Shown here piece by piece: positions 17,580 to 30,043 of a DNA stretch of 64,000 nucleotides. Under the pieces are notes generated by a model. It was not told the DNA's origin and searched no databases. It saw nothing but the letters and a program-made list of their open reading frames with translations. A program made the translations under genes and the position numbers. The stretch's first letter is position 1. Every line of letters starts with the position of its first letter. Origin of the DNA: an uncultured Sinobacteraceae bacterium (GTDB lineage: Bacteria; Pseudomonadota; Gammaproteobacteria; Nevskiales; Nevskiaceae); the NCBI GenBank assembly GCA_903822975.1, contig CAIJRD010000008.1, forward strand, positions 94,098-158,097, written 5' to 3'.

Positions 17580-18734
17580 TCAGCGCAGCAGGATCGACAC
17601 CACGACCGCGACGACAATCAGGAACGGCACCGAAATCAAATGGAATTGCTTGTAGATCGCCATGCCGCCGACCTGCCGCAGCGCGATCAGGTTGGCCAGC
17701 GAGCCGATCGCCAGACCGAAGCCGCCGACGTTGACGCCAACGGCGAGCGCGGCGGTGTGCGCGGTCAGCGGCGACAGCAGGATGGCGGCCGGCACGTTGC
17801 TGATGAACTGCGACAGCAGCACGCCGGCCCAGTACACCGGCAGCGGCTGCGACAAGGGCAGTTGCGGCAACAGGCGTGTCAACGCCGGCAACGCTGCAAG
17901 CGCGCCGAGATCGATGAACATCAGCCCGATGATCAGCAGCAGCTTCCAGTCCACCGCGCGCAGTACCTGCCGGAACAGCAGCGCAAACAGCGCCAGCACG
18001 ATCAGCATGCCGGGCAAGGCCGCATGCAGTTCGAGTGCGGCCAGAAAGCCCAGCAGCAAGGCCAAGGACACCGACAGCAGTCGGCGATCGATGCCGTCCT
18101 GCGACTGTTCCAGATTCAGCGCGATGCGCTGTCCGCCGAACATCAGCGCCGTCAGTGCCAGCAGCAGCAGCGACATGATGGCCACAGCCGGAAACATGAT
18201 CTGCACATAGGCCAGCATCGAGCCACCGGCCTTGTGCCACAGCAGCAGGTTCTGCGGATTGCCGATCGGCGTCAGCGCCGAGCCGGCGTTGACCGCGAGC
18301 GCTTCAAAGATCACCAGTCGCGCGAGCGGCACCTCGGCGATGCGTGCGATGCCGAGCGTCAGCGGCACCACCAGAAACAAGCTGACATCGTTGGTCAGCA
18401 GCGTCGACAGCGCCGCCGACAGCATCACCAGCAGCAGTGCAAGCTGCCGCAGTGTCTGCACGCGCATCAGCAAGGCGCGTGCTGCGTGCTGCAGCGCATG
18501 GCTGGTTTCGATGCCGCGCGTCAACACCAGCAGCCCGGCCAGCGCCTGCAAGGTTGGCCAATCGATCAGGGCGACATAGCGCTCGGGCGTCAGCGGATGC
18601 ACCGCGACCAGCACGATCGCGGCGAGTACCAGAATCGTCAGCAGCGGATCGATCGTCGCAACGCGCAGCAGCCAGGCCGTGGGCTGCTCGCGCAACGACG
18701 GCGACGGGCTGGCGGGTGTGCTCAGGACTCGCAT
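17580..18734 (-). CDS. SLC13/ArsB-type anion permease
   Basis: Protein of 384 aa with about ten hydrophobic segments. The re-entrant-loop signature NAGSALTPIGNPQNLLLW, and its counterpart LSQFISNVPAAILL in the second half, are typical of the ion transporter superfamily (citrate/dicarboxylate, arsenite and Na+/H+ NhaD-like carriers). The substrate cannot be chosen from sequence alone. It starts 33 bases from the end of the dienoyl-CoA reductase gene on the same strand, so a catabolic role such as organic-acid uptake is possible but is only inference. Confidence 0.8.
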   Translation of the reverse strand: MRVLSTPASPSPSLREQPTAWLLRVATIDPLLTILVLAAIVLVAVHPLTPERYVALIDWPTLQALAGLLVLTRGIETSHALQHAARALLMRVQTLRQLALLLVMLSAALSTLLTNDVSLFLVVPLTLGIARIAEVPLARLVIFEALAVNAGSALTPIGNPQNLLLWHKAGGSMLAYVQIMFPAVAIMSLLLLALTALMFGGQRIALNLEQSQDGIDRRLLSVSLALLLGFLAALELHAALPGMLIVLALFALLFRQVLRAVDWKLLLIIGLMFIDLGALAALPALTRLLPQLPLSQPLPVYWAGVLLSQFISNVPAAILLSPLTAHTAALAVGVNVGGFGLAIGSLANLIALRQVGGMAIYKQFHLISVPFLIVVAVVVSILLR

Positions 18735-18767
18735 CCTTGCGAGAGAGAATTCATGCGATCAAAGGGT

Positions 18768-20972
<2,205 letters not shown>

Positions 20973-20983
<11 letters not shown>

Positions 20984-21548
20984 TTGAATTGTCGCCGTTC
21001 TGCTCGGCGTAGCGCAGTGCGCGGCGGTCTGCCGCCAGACGATCCTGCGCGCCGCTCCATTGCCGCACCCATTCGGGCAGTGGCGGCGACGGTCCTTCGA
21101 CACCGGCCAGTGCCAGCACCTGTTTCGGCGTGGCGAGATCGCGCTTGCCGCGAATGAACACGTAACGCACCGCCAGCGTCGCGTAGGTCTTCGGGCCGAC
21201 CTTGAACTCGTGCAGCGCGTAGATCCACTTCGCATCCCAGCCGACCAACTGTGTGGCCAATTGGTAGCGCTGGAACGGCTGCAGCGAGCGGCTGAAGCGC
21301 GCATCGACGTCGCCTGCCACTGGGCGCCAGCCGCGTGCCAGCGCGCGGCGCCAGATGCCGGTGCGCATCCACCAGTCGAAGCGGCCCATGTCCGCAATCG
21401 AAAAGTAGCGCGCGTTGTTCATGTGCAGGTTGAGGTCGATGTCCTGCGGCCAGACGCGCATCTCCAGCACCGTCACCGCATCGGTGGCCAGCCAGCGCCG
21501 TTTGCGCGTCGCCCACCAGGCGCGCAGAAGAATGATCAGGAGTCTCAT
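20973..21548 (-). CDS. Hotdog acyl-CoA thioesterase, THEM6-like
   Basis: Protein of 191 aa with a short hydrophobic N-terminus (LLIILLRAWWA). The hotdog thioesterase core contains DLNLHMNNARYFSIADMGRFDWW, the acid/Asn region of 4HBT_2/THEM6-like enzymes. These enzymes hydrolyse acyl-CoA or act on lipid-like substrates. It sits upstream of fadH on the same strand, so release of acids or CoA recycling during fatty-acid breakdown is plausible. The last residues are encoded by the flanking tandem-repeat DNA. The ribosome site is weak. Confidence 0.8.
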
Positions 21549-21811
21549 GCGCGAAGCTTGCGGGTGCGCGGCCGGGCTTGTCTATAACCGCGCACGCGCA
21601 CCGCGGCTGCGATGCGGTCAGTCGGCGGCACCGGCTACAAATCGACGCGCGGCACGCGCAAGCGCTCATGCGACTGCCCGGCCGATTTCGAACGCCGGCA
21701 GCGCTGCGACCGCTGCAGCGGCGGTCCGCTCGTCAGGCCTGGAAACTTCGACGCGAACCACCGGGTGGGTCGCGCGGCTGCGCGCGACCCAAGTGCAATG
21801 CGAGCGCGACG

Positions 21812-23011
21812 CTAGAAACTGTCGCCCGGAATCCGCACGGTGCCTTCCATCAGCACGCGCGCGCTGCGGCTCATGATCGCCTTCTTGACGACCCACTCGC
21901 CGTTCACTTCAACCGCCTCCGCACCCACGCGCAGCGTGCCGGACGGATGACCGAAGCGAACCGCCGTCCGCTGCGTGCCGCCGGCAGCGAGGTTCACCAA
22001 GGTCCCTGGAATCGCAGCGGCGGTGCCGATGGCGACGGCGGCGGTGCCCATCATCGCGTGATGCAGCTTGCCCATCGACAGCGCGCGCACGTTCAGATCG
22101 ATGTCGTTCGCCTGGATCTGCTTGCCACTGGATGCGACGTAGGACTTCGGCGGCGCGACGAACGCAACCTTCGGTGTGTGCTGGCGCTTGGCCGCCTCGG
22201 ACACGTCTTTGATCAGCCCCATGCGCAGCGCGCCGTAGGCGCGGATCGTCTCGAATTTCTTCAGCGCCTCGGCATCGGCGTTGATCGCCTCACGCAGCTC
22301 GGTGCCGGTGTAGCCGATCGCGTCCGCATTGACGAAGATCGTCGGAATGCCGGCATTGATCATCGTCGCCTTGAAGGTGCCGATGCCGGGCACTTCGAGA
22401 TCGTCGACCAGCTTGCCGGTGGGAAACATCGAATTGGCATCGCTGCCACTGCCATCCCCTTCATCGGCCGGATCGAGAAACTCGATCTGCACTTCGGCCG
22501 CCGGAAAGGTCACGCCGTCGAGTTCGAAATCGCCGGTCTCCTGCACCGCGCCGTTGGTCATCGGCACGTGCGCGATGATGGTCTTGGCGATCTGCACCTG
22601 CCAGATGCGCACGGTGCAGATGCCGTTCTGCGGAACGCGCGCCGCATCGATCAGTCCATTGCTGATCGCGAACGAACCCACCGCGGCCGTGAGGTTGCCG
22701 CAGTTGCCGGACCAATCGACAAACGCCTTGTCGATCGAGACCTGGCCGAACATATAGTCGACGTCATGATCGGGCTTGCTGCTCTTGGCGAGGATCACCG
22801 TTTTGCTGGTACTCGACGTCGCCCCGCCCATGCCGTCGATTTGAGCCCCGTAAGGATCCGGCGAGCCAATCACGCGCAGCAAGAGCTTGTCGCGCGCCGC
22901 ACCCGGCACCTGTGCCGCCGCCGGCAGATCCTGCAAGCGAAAAAACACGCCCTTGCTGGTGCCGCCACGCATGTAGGTGGCGGGGATTTTGATTTGCGGA
23001 ATGTGAGTCAT
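21812..23011 (-). CDS. prpF: 2-methylaconitate cis-trans isomerase PrpF
   Basis: Protein of 399 aa. The opening block IPATYMRGGTSKGVFF and the central segment ending DWSGNCGNLTAAVG are characteristic of PrpF. It isomerises the 2-methylaconitate made by AcnD, so that AcnD plus PrpF replace the PrpD dehydratase of the 2-methylcitrate cycle. It is the last gene of the minus-strand prp cluster, 218 bases after acnD. AAGGA lies somewhat far (about 12 bases) before the ATG at 23011. Confidence 0.94.
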   Translation of the reverse strand: MTHIPQIKIPATYMRGGTSKGVFFRLQDLPAAAQVPGAARDKLLLRVIGSPDPYGAQIDGMGGATSSTSKTVILAKSSKPDHDVDYMFGQVSIDKAFVDWSGNCGNLTAAVGSFAISNGLIDAARVPQNGICTVRIWQVQIAKTIIAHVPMTNGAVQETGDFELDGVTFPAAEVQIEFLDPADEGDGSGSDANSMFPTGKLVDDLEVPGIGTFKATMINAGIPTIFVNADAIGYTGTELREAINADAEALKKFETIRAYGALRMGLIKDVSEAAKRQHTPKVAFVAPPKSYVASSGKQIQANDIDLNVRALSMGKLHHAMMGTAAVAIGTAAAIPGTLVNLAAGGTQRTAVRFGHPSGTLRVGAEAVEVNGEWVVKKAIMSRSARVLMEGTVRIPGDSF

Positions 23012-23161
23012 GAGCGGTGATCCTTGAGGCTACGCCAACGCTGCGAAGTGATTGAGTGCGTGTGCTGCGACTGCGTTTTACTGAGCGAACCCGTTGCTGC
23101 GATCGTGCAGCAACCTACTGCCGTGATGCACGCCAGATCGCTGCAGCCCATACACGCTCGC

Positions 23162-23191
23162 TGCTCTTCTCCTTTCCAAAGGAGGCGAGCA
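23162..23191. promoter_or_regulatory. Hairpin between acnD and prpF
   Basis: An interrupted inverted repeat (TGCTC plus CTCCTTT at 23162-23175, and AAAGGAG plus GAGCA at 23178-23191) lies in the 218-base gap between acnD and prpF. It has only a CC loop and no T-run. It could be a partial terminator, an RNA-processing site or an mRNA-stability element; sequence alone does not decide. Confidence 0.4.
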
Positions 23192-23229
23192 GTGAGCGAT
23201 GAATCGTCACAAGGCAGCCGGCCTTGCGA

Positions 23230-25824
23230 TCAAGCCGCCTTCGACGATTCCAGAAAATCCTGCGCGAAGCGTTGCAGCACGCCGCCGGCGTCGTAGATCG
23301 AAACTTCTTCGGCAGTGTCGAGCCGGCAGGTGACCGGCACTTCGAGGCGTTCGCCGTTCTTGCGCGTGATCACCAGCGTCAGTTCGGTGCGCGGCTTGCG
23401 TTCGCCGACGACGTCGAAGGTTTCGGTGCCGTCGATCTTCAGCGTCAGCCGCGTGGTGCCGGGCTTGAACTCCAGCGGCAGTACGCCCATGCCGATCAGG
23501 TTGGTGCGATGGATGCGCTCGAAGCCTTCGGCGGCGATGGCTTCGACACCGGCGAGGCGCACACCCTTGGCGGCCCAGTCGCGCGAGGAACCCTGGCCGT
23601 AGTCGGCACCGGCGATGATGATCAGCGGCTGCTTGCGTTCCATGTAGGTTTCGATCGCTTCCCACATGCGCACGACCTTGCCATCCGGTTCGATGCGCGT
23701 GAGCGAGCCTTTCTTGACCTTGCCGTCGACCACCGCCATTTCGTTGACCAGCTGCGGATTGGCAAACGTGGCGCGCTGCGCGGTGAGGTGATCGCCGCGA
23801 TGCGTGGCGTAGGAATTGAAGTCCTCTTCCGGCAGGCCCATCTTGTGGAGGTATTCGCCGGCCGCGCTGTCGAGCAGGATCGCGTTCGACGGCGACAGAT
23901 GATCGGTAGTGATGTTGTCCGGCAGCACGGCCAGTGCGCGCATGCCTTTCAGCGTGCGTTCGCCGGCGAGCGCGCCTTCCCAGTACGGCGGACGACGGAT
24001 GTAGGTGCTCTTCGGACGCCAGTCGTACAGCGGCTTGATCGACTTGTCCTCGACGATTTTGAAGTTGAACATCGGATCGTAGACGCTGCGGAAATGCGCA
24101 GGCTTGACGCTGCTGGCGACGATCGAATCGATCTCTTCGTCGCTCGGCCAGATGTCCTTCAGCGTGACCGGCTTGCCATCCTTATCGATGCCCAGCGTGT
24201 CCTTTTCGATGTCGAAGCGGATCGTTCCAGCGATTGCGTAGGCAACCACCAGCGGCGGCGAGGCGAGGAAGGCCTGCTTGGCATACGGATGGATGCGGCC
24301 ATCAAAGTTGCGGTTGCCGGACAGCACGGCGGTTGCGTACAGGTCGCGATCGATCACTTCTTTCTGGATCACCGGATCGAGCGCGCCGGACATGCCGTTG
24401 CAGGTGGTGCAGGCGAACGCGACGATGCCGAAACCGAGTTGCTCCAGTTCCGGTAGCAGCTTGGCTTCCTCCAGATACAGCTGCACCGCCTTCGAGCCGG
24501 GTGCGAGCGAGGATTTCACCCAGGGCTTGCGCGTGAGTCCGCGCGCATTTGCATTGCGTGCGAGCAGGCCGGCGGCAATGACATTGCGCGGATTGCTGGT
24601 GTTGGTGCAACTGGTGATGGCGGCGATGATTACCGCGCCATCCGGCATCTGGCCCGGCACCTGTTCCCATTTCGCGGCGATGCCGCGCGCGGCGAGATCG
24701 CTGGTCGGCAAACGCTTGTGCGGATTCGACGGGCCGGCCATGTTGCGCACCACGCTCGACAGATCGAAGCGGATCACGCGCTCGTATTCGGCGGTTTTCA
24801 GCGCATCGGCCCACAGGCCGGTCTGCTTGGCATACAACTCCACCAGCTTGACCTGCGCGTCTTCGCGGCCGGTGAGTTTGAGGTAGTCGATGGTCTGCCG
24901 GTCGATGTAGAACATGGCCGCGGTGGCGCCGAATTCCGGCGTCATGTTGGAGATCGTTGCGCGATCGCCGAGCGTCAGCGCGGACGCGCCTTCACCGAAG
25001 AATTCCAGATAAGCACCGACAACTTTTTCCTTACGCAGGAATTCGGTCAGCGCGAGCACCACGTCGGTCGCGGTGATGTTGGGCTGCGGCTTGCCGCTCA
25101 GCTCGACGCCGACGATATCCGGCAGGCGCATCCACGACGCGCGGCCGAGCATCACGTTCTCCGCTTCGAGACCGCCGACACCGATGGCGATAACGCCGAG
25201 CGCATCGACATGCGGCGTGTGGCTATCGGTGCCGACCAGCGTATCGGGGAATGCAACGCCGTCTTTCGCGTGCACCACCGGCGACATCCGCTCCAGATTG
25301 ATCTGATGCATGATGCCGTTGCCGGGCGGAATCACCTCGACGTTCTTGAACGCCTTCTTGGTCCACTCGATGAAGTGGAAACGATCTTCGTTGCGACGAT
25401 CCTCGACCGCACGGTTCTTGGCGAACGCATCTTTGTCGAAGCCGCCGAATTCCACCGCCAGCGAGTGATCGACAATCAGCTGCGTCTGCACGACCGGATT
25501 GACTTGCGCCGGGTCGCCGCCCATGTCGGCGATGGCATCGCGCAGGCCGGCGAGATCGACCAGCGCGGTCTGCCCGAGAATGTCGTGACACACCACGCGC
25601 GCCGGGAACCACGGAAAATCCAGATCGCGGCGCCGCTCGATCAACTGCTTCAGCGAATCGGTGAGCGTCGCCGGATCGCAACGCCGCACCAGATTCTCGG
25701 CGTGCACGCGCGAGGTGTACGGAAGCTTGTCGTAAGCACCCGGGCTGATCGCATCGATCGCCTCGCGCGTATCGAAGTAGTCGAGCGTGGTGCCGGGCAG
25801 CGGTTTGCGGTGGGCCGTGTTCAT
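23230..25824 (-). CDS. acnD: Fe/S-dependent 2-methylisocitrate dehydratase AcnD
   Basis: Protein of 864 aa from the ATG at 25824, the normal AcnD length; an upstream in-frame start at 25920 would add non-conserved residues. Aconitase-type motifs include DLDFPWFPARVVCHDILGQ, the [4Fe-4S] cysteines in SCTNTSNPRN and CTTCNGMSG, and the swivel-domain GADYGQGSSRDWAA. AcnD converts 2-methylcitrate to 2-methylaconitate for PrpF. It belongs to the prpB-prpC-acnD-prpF transcription unit. Confidence 0.95.
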   Translation of the reverse strand: MNTAHRKPLPGTTLDYFDTREAIDAISPGAYDKLPYTSRVHAENLVRRCDPATLTDSLKQLIERRRDLDFPWFPARVVCHDILGQTALVDLAGLRDAIADMGGDPAQVNPVVQTQLIVDHSLAVEFGGFDKDAFAKNRAVEDRRNEDRFHFIEWTKKAFKNVEVIPPGNGIMHQINLERMSPVVHAKDGVAFPDTLVGTDSHTPHVDALGVIAIGVGGLEAENVMLGRASWMRLPDIVGVELSGKPQPNITATDVVLALTEFLRKEKVVGAYLEFFGEGASALTLGDRATISNMTPEFGATAAMFYIDRQTIDYLKLTGREDAQVKLVELYAKQTGLWADALKTAEYERVIRFDLSSVVRNMAGPSNPHKRLPTSDLAARGIAAKWEQVPGQMPDGAVIIAAITSCTNTSNPRNVIAAGLLARNANARGLTRKPWVKSSLAPGSKAVQLYLEEAKLLPELEQLGFGIVAFACTTCNGMSGALDPVIQKEVIDRDLYATAVLSGNRNFDGRIHPYAKQAFLASPPLVVAYAIAGTIRFDIEKDTLGIDKDGKPVTLKDIWPSDEEIDSIVASSVKPAHFRSVYDPMFNFKIVEDKSIKPLYDWRPKSTYIRRPPYWEGALAGERTLKGMRALAVLPDNITTDHLSPSNAILLDSAAGEYLHKMGLPEEDFNSYATHRGDHLTAQRATFANPQLVNEMAVVDGKVKKGSLTRIEPDGKVVRMWEAIETYMERKQPLIIIAGADYGQGSSRDWAAKGVRLAGVEAIAAEGFERIHRTNLIGMGVLPLEFKPGTTRLTLKIDGTETFDVVGERKPRTELTLVITRKNGERLEVPVTCRLDTAEEVSIYDAGGVLQRFAQDFLESSKAA

Positions 25825-25919
25825 GGGATCAAGGTGCTCTATGGCGAAAAGCGGAGAACCGCGGATAAGAAACTGCAGAAGTGAAGTGCCGCCGAGCCGG
25901 AACGGCCGTTTTTGATGCA

Positions 25920-25941
25920 CCTCTCCCGCGAACGGGAGAGG
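25920..25941. repeat. REP-like hairpin between prpC and acnD
   Basis: A perfect 9-bp stem (CCTCTCCCG at 25920-25928 and CGGGAGAGG at 25933-25941) closes a CGAA tetraloop. Similar CTCTCCCG/CGGGAGAG hairpins are common dispersed intergenic elements in Xanthomonadales-like genomes (general knowledge). Here it sits in the 214-base gap between prpC and acnD, where it may tune the ratio of the two messages. Confidence 0.6.
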
Positions 25942-26038
25942 CGTGACCGATGGCGGGAAGCGGCACGTCGACCGGCGATGCGATCGAGCGAGGTGTCGCC
26001 TTCCGTGAAGCCTCGGCGGTCAAAGTTTCGAACGCGCC

Positions 26039-27196
26039 TTACTTGCGATCCTTCAGCGGCACGAACTTCAGATCTTCCGGTCCGACGTAGTTCGCGCTCG
26101 GACGAATGATCTTGTTGTCGATGCGCTGCTCGATGATGTGCGCGCTCCAGCCGGAGGTGCGCGCGATGACGAACAGCGGCGTGAACATCGCGGTCGGCAC
26201 GCCCATCATGTGGTAGCTCACCGCGCTGAACCAGTCGAGGTTCGGGAACATTTTCTTGATGTCCCACATCACGGTTTCGAGGCGCTCGGCGATGTCGAAC
26301 ATCTTCATGCTGCCGGCATCCTTGGAAAGTTCGCGTGCGACTTCCTTGATCACCTTGTTGCGCGGATCGCTGACGGTGTACACCGGATGTCCGAAGCCGA
26401 TCACGACTTCCTTCTTCTCGACGCGCGCCTTGATGTCGGCTTCCGCTTCATCCGGCGTGTCGTAGCGCTTCTGGATTTCGAAGGCGACTTCGTTGGCGCC
26501 GCCGTGCTTGGGGCCGCGCAGCGCGCCGATGCCGCCGCAAATGGCGGAGTGCATGTCGGAGCCGGTGCCGGCGATCACGCGGCAGGTAAAGGTGGACGCG
26601 TTGAACTCGTGCTCGGCGTACAGAATCAAGCTGGTGTGCATCGCCTTGACCCACAGCGCCGGCGGCGTCTTGCCGTGCAGCAGGTGTAGGAAGTGGCCGC
26701 CGATCGAATCGTCGTCGGTCTCGACTTCGATGATCTTGCCGTTAACCGCGTAGTGGTACCAGTACAGCAGCATCGAGCCCAGGCTCGCCATCAGGCGATC
26801 GGCGATGTCGCGTGCGCCCGGATGATTGTGGTCGTCCTTCTCCGGCAGGTTGCAGCCGAGTGCGGAAACACCCGTGCGCATCACGTCCATCGGATGGCTC
26901 GACGCCGGCAGCGCTTCGAGCGCGGACTTTACGTTGGCCGGCAGGCCGCGCAGCGCCTTCAGCTTGGTCTTGTACGCGGCCAGTTCGGCGGCGGTCGGCA
27001 GCTTGCCGTGCACCAGCAGGTGCGCGATCTCTTCGAATTCGCAGGCATCGGCGACATCGAGAATGTCGTAGCCGCGGTAGTGCAGATCGTTGCCGCTGCG
27101 GCCGACCGTGCAGAGCGCGGTGTTGCCGGCGGTGACGCCCGAAAGTGCCACCGATTTCTTCGGCTTGAAGCCCGCGGCGGGTGCGTTGTCAGACAT
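26039..27196 (-). CDS. prpC: 2-methylcitrate synthase PrpC
   Basis: Protein of 385 aa. The ATG at 27196 is chosen because GGAGGA lies five to six bases upstream. Citrate-synthase motifs include HRGYDILD-like [14 protein letters not shown] at the start and the signature [13 protein letters not shown], with the catalytic His and Asp. It condenses propionyl-CoA with oxaloacetate, the first step of the methylcitrate cycle. It is the second gene of the prp operon, 58 bases after prpB. Confidence 0.95.
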   Translation of the reverse strand: MSDNAPAAGFKPKKSVALSGVTAGNTALCTVGRSGNDLHYRGYDILDVADACEFEEIAHLLVHGKLPTAAELAAYKTKLKALRGLPANVKSALEALPASSHPMDVMRTGVSALGCNLPEKDDHNHPGARDIADRLMASLGSMLLYWYHYAVNGKIIEVETDDDSIGGHFLHLLHGKTPPALWVKAMHTSLILYAEHEFNASTFTCRVIAGTGSDMHSAICGGIGALRGPKHGGANEVAFEIQKRYDTPDEAEADIKARVEKKEVVIGFGHPVYTVSDPRNKVIKEVARELSKDAGSMKMFDIAERLETVMWDIKKMFPNLDWFSAVSYHMMGVPTAMFTPLFVIARTSGWSAHIIEQRIDNKIIRPSANYVGPEDLKFVPLKDRK

Positions 27197-27254
27197 GAGT
27201 TCCTCCGAACGTGATGGGGTTGGTGCGCCGGGCGTCGCCGCTGCGCGGTCGTTA

Positions 27255-28178
27255 CTATTTTTTCTTTGCGAACAGCGTGTCGAGCTTCTGCTCGTACGCA
27301 TGATAATCGAGGTACTTGTAAAGGTCTGCGCGCGTCTGCATCAAAGGCACCACGTTTTGCTGCGTGCCTTCGGTGCGGATCGCCTGGTAGACCTTCAGTG
27401 CGGCGGCGTTCATTGCACGGTAGGCCGAGCAGCAGTACAGCACCATATCGACATCCACCGAGCCGAGTTCCTGTGTCGTGAACAGCGGCGTGTGACCAAA
27501 CTCGGTGATGTTGGCGAGGATCGGCACTTTCACCGCGGCCTTGAACTTCTTGTACATCGAAAGCTCGGTCATCGCCTCGGGGAAAATCATGTCGGCGCCG
27601 GCTTCGACGTAAGCCACCGCACGTTCGATCGCGGCGTCGATGCCCTCCACCGCCAGCGCGTCGGTGCGCGCCATTATCACGAAGCTTTCGTCGGTGCGCG
27701 CATCGACCGCCGCCTTCACGCGATCGACCATCTCTTCCTTGGTGACCACTTCCTTGCCCGGACGATGGCCGCAACGCTTCTGGCCGACCTGGTCTTCCAT
27801 GTGCACCGCGCCGGCGCCGGCCTTCACCATTGCGCGAATCGTGCGGGCGATGTTGAACGCGCCACCCCAGCCGGTATCGATGTCCACCAGCAGCGGCAGC
27901 GTGGTCACATCGGTAATGCGGCGGATATCGATCAGCACATCCTCCATCGTGCTTATGCCGAGATCCGGCATACCCAGCGAATTGGCAGCGACGCCGCCGC
28001 CGGACAGGTAGAGCGCCTTGAAGCCGGTGGCCTCGGCCATGCGCGCGGCATAGGCGGTGATCGCGCCGGCAATCTGCAACGGCTTCTCGGTGGCCACCGC
28101 TTCGCGGAACCGCGCACCGGCACTGGCACTGGCAGAAAGCTTGGATTTCGACGTGGTCGGAATGGGGTCGGAGGTCAT
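27255..28178 (-). CDS. prpB: 2-methylisocitrate lyase PrpB
   Basis: Protein of 307 aa from the ATG at 28178. The isocitrate-lyase superfamily signature [10 protein letters not shown] and the metal-binding [11 protein letters not shown] are present. PrpB cleaves 2-methylisocitrate to pyruvate and succinate, the last step of propionate use. It is the first gene of the minus-strand operon. A -24/-12 promoter sits about 50 bases upstream, and prpR is divergent. Confidence 0.95.
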   Translation of the reverse strand: MTSDPIPTTSKSKLSASASAGARFREAVATEKPLQIAGAITAYAARMAEATGFKALYLSGGGVAANSLGMPDLGISTMEDVLIDIRRITDVTTLPLLVDIDTGWGGAFNIARTIRAMVKAGAGAVHMEDQVGQKRCGHRPGKEVVTKEEMVDRVKAAVDARTDESFVIMARTDALAVEGIDAAIERAVAYVEAGADMIFPEAMTELSMYKKFKAAVKVPILANITEFGHTPLFTTQELGSVDVDMVLYCCSAYRAMNAAALKVYQAIRTEGTQQNVVPLMQTRADLYKYLDYHAYEQKLDTLFAKKK

Positions 28179-28229
28179 CGGTGCTCTCGTTGTGGCCGCG
28201 GATCGAACGCCGCGTGGTGCCGCCATAGT

Positions 28230-28244
28230 CCAAGGCGCGTGCCA
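28230..28244 (-). promoter_or_regulatory. Sigma-54 (-24/-12) promoter of the prp operon
   Basis: Read on the minus strand from 28244 to 28230: TGGCAC, five bases, TTGG. The sigma-54 consensus is TGGCAC-N5-TTGC, so only the last base differs. Transcription would start near 28219 and leave a leader of about 40 bases before prpB. The divergent neighbour prpR encodes a sigma-54 activator, which supports the assignment. Confidence 0.75.
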
Positions 28245-28355
28245 ACTCGGCAGGGGTTTCGAGCCGGCGCGACATCCTACTGCTTTGGCTGGAGTTTTAT
28301 GCGGTGCGGCGGCCTCGGCAGACACCGCGGCAAGGCGGCCGGCGATGTTCTATCA

Positions 28356-28390
28356 TGTTTCACACTGTTTCATGGAACGTTTACGAAACA
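28356..28390. promoter_or_regulatory. Probable PrpR upstream activator site
   Basis: TGTTTCA occurs twice in direct orientation (28356-28362, 28366-28372), and GAAACA (28385-28390) forms an inverted partner. The block is about 110-145 bases upstream of the -24 element and directly before prpR, the usual enhancer position for PrpR-type activators. TGTTTCA/TGAAACA-type half-sites are known for enterobacterial PrpR (recalled, not checked). It could also autoregulate prpR. Confidence 0.6.
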
Positions 28391-28393
28391 TCG

Positions 28394-30043
28394 ATGCCTT
28401 CTCCGCCCGCCAAGCGTTACGCACGACCCACAGGCGAATCCGACCGCAAGCCGGTGATCTGGACGGTGAGCGTGTCGCGCCTGTCGGGGCTGCTTAACGA
28501 CATCACGCCCGAGTACGACGACCGCGCGATCATCGAGCCGATCAACCTCGGCTTCGAGGATGCGGTGCGGCATATCCGTCGCCGCTTGCCGAACGACGAC
28601 TGCGACGTGCTGATCGCCGCCGGCTCCAACGGCGCGTATCTGAAGAATCGTGTCGACAAGCCGGTGGTGTTGGTCAAGCTCAGCGGCTTCGACTTGATGC
28701 AGGCGCTGGCGCGTGCGCGCAAGCTTTCGCCGAAGATCGGCCTGGTGACGCACGCCAGCGACTTGCCGGAATTCGCCGAGTTCAAGCGTGGCTTCGGTCT
28801 CAGCATCGAGCAGCGAACCTTCGTCACCGCCGAAGACGCCCGCAGCTGCGTCGCCGAATTGGTCGCGCAGGGCATCAAGGTGATCGTCGGCACCGGGCTC
28901 GCCACGGAACTGGCCGAGCAGGCGGGTGTTACCGGCATCCTGCTGTATTCGGCCGAGACCATTCGCGCCGCATTCGATGCCGCGCTCGACATCGCCCGCG
29001 TCGTACACGGACCGCGTGCGTTCTCCGATGGAGTGCGCAGTCCGCAACGGCCGGCCGCCAACGCCGGCTCACGCTATCGCGTTGAGGATCTGCTCGGCGA
29101 CAGCGCACCGATGCGCGAGGTGCGCGCGGCCGTACAACGTTGCGCGGCCTCGGATGCGACCTTGTTGATCACCGGCGCCACCGGCACCGGCAAGGAACTG
29201 GTGGCGCAGGCGGTTCATTCCGCAAGCGCGCGGCGGAGTCAGCCGTTCGTTGCCGTGAACTGCGGCGCCATCGCCGAGTCGCTGCTGGAGTCCGAGCTGT
29301 TCGGTCACGACGAGGGCGCTTTCACCGGTTCGCGCCGGGGTGGCCGCGCGGGCCTGATTGAAGCGGCCAACGGCGGAACGTTATTTCTCGACGAGATCGG
29401 CGAAATGCCGGTGGCGCTGCAGACGCGCTTGCTGCGTGTGCTCGAAGAGCGGCAAGTGTTGCGCGTCGGCTCGACCCGACCGCTGCCGGTGAACCTGCGC
29501 GTGATCGCGGCGACGCACTGCGATCTCGCCGCGCGCATCGCGCAACAACAGTTTCGCGCCGACCTGTATTACCGGCTGAATGTGCTGCGTATCGCCCTGC
29601 CCGCGCTCGCCGACCACCGCGAGGATGTCGTGCAATTGGCGCAGCGCTTCCTGCGCGCGAATGGCAGTGCGAGCGGCAGCGCGAACGCGCCGAAGTTCTG
29701 TGCAGACGCGCTGCGACTGCTGCAGCGGCAAGCCTGGCCCGGCAATGTGCGCGAGCTGCGCAACCTGATGGAACGCGCAAGCCTGCAAGGCAAGGTCGAT
29801 GGCTGGCCCGCGCAGATCGACGCCGACTGGCTGCTGCGCGCCGCGCCCGAATTGCAGCAACCAATTGCCGCAGTGCCGCAGGCCGATCTGCGGGTCGGCG
29901 ATATCACGCGCGGCGCGCGACCGGGTGCGCGCGCCTTGAAGCGACAACTGCTGCAGCTGAATGGCAATCGTCGCGCGCTCGCCACACAGCTTGGCGTTTC
30001 CCGCACAACGCTGTGGCGGTGGCTGCGCGAGGCCAAAATCTGA
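28394..30043 (+). CDS. prpR: Propionate catabolism sigma-54-dependent activator PrpR
   Basis: Protein of 549 aa from the ATG at 28394. Residues 1-190 form the PrpR N-terminal sensory domain, which detects 2-methylcitrate in characterised homologues. An AAA+ sigma-54 interaction domain follows, with Walker A GATGTGKE, the sigma-54 contact loop GAFTGS and [10 protein letters not shown]. The C-terminus ends in a Fis-type helix-turn-helix ([19 protein letters not shown]). It is divergent from prpB and probably drives the -24/-12 promoter at 28230-28244. An upstream frame extends the protein, but the extra residues overlap the likely operator. Confidence 0.93.
   Translation: MPSPPAKRYARPTGESDRKPVIWTVSVSRLSGLLNDITPEYDDRAIIEPINLGFEDAVRHIRRRLPNDDCDVLIAAGSNGAYLKNRVDKPVVLVKLSGFDLMQALARARKLSPKIGLVTHASDLPEFAEFKRGFGLSIEQRTFVTAEDARSCVAELVAQGIKVIVGTGLATELAEQAGVTGILLYSAETIRAAFDAALDIARVVHGPRAFSDGVRSPQRPAANAGSRYRVEDLLGDSAPMREVRAAVQRCAASDATLLITGATGTGKELVAQAVHSASARRSQPFVAVNCGAIAESLLESELFGHDEGAFTGSRRGGRAGLIEAANGGTLFLDEIGEMPVALQTRLLRVLEERQVLRVGSTRPLPVNLRVIAATHCDLAARIAQQQFRADLYYRLNVLRIALPALADHREDVVQLAQRFLRANGSASGSANAPKFCADALRLLQRQAWPGNVRELRNLMERASLQGKVDGWPAQIDADWLLRAAPELQQPIAAVPQADLRVGDITRGARPGARALKRQLLQLNGNRRALATQLGVSRTTLWRWLREAKI

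Noticed and set aside
27255..28325. Longer start for prpB
   Set aside because: The extra 49 residues overlap the predicted -24/-12 promoter and are not PrpB-like.
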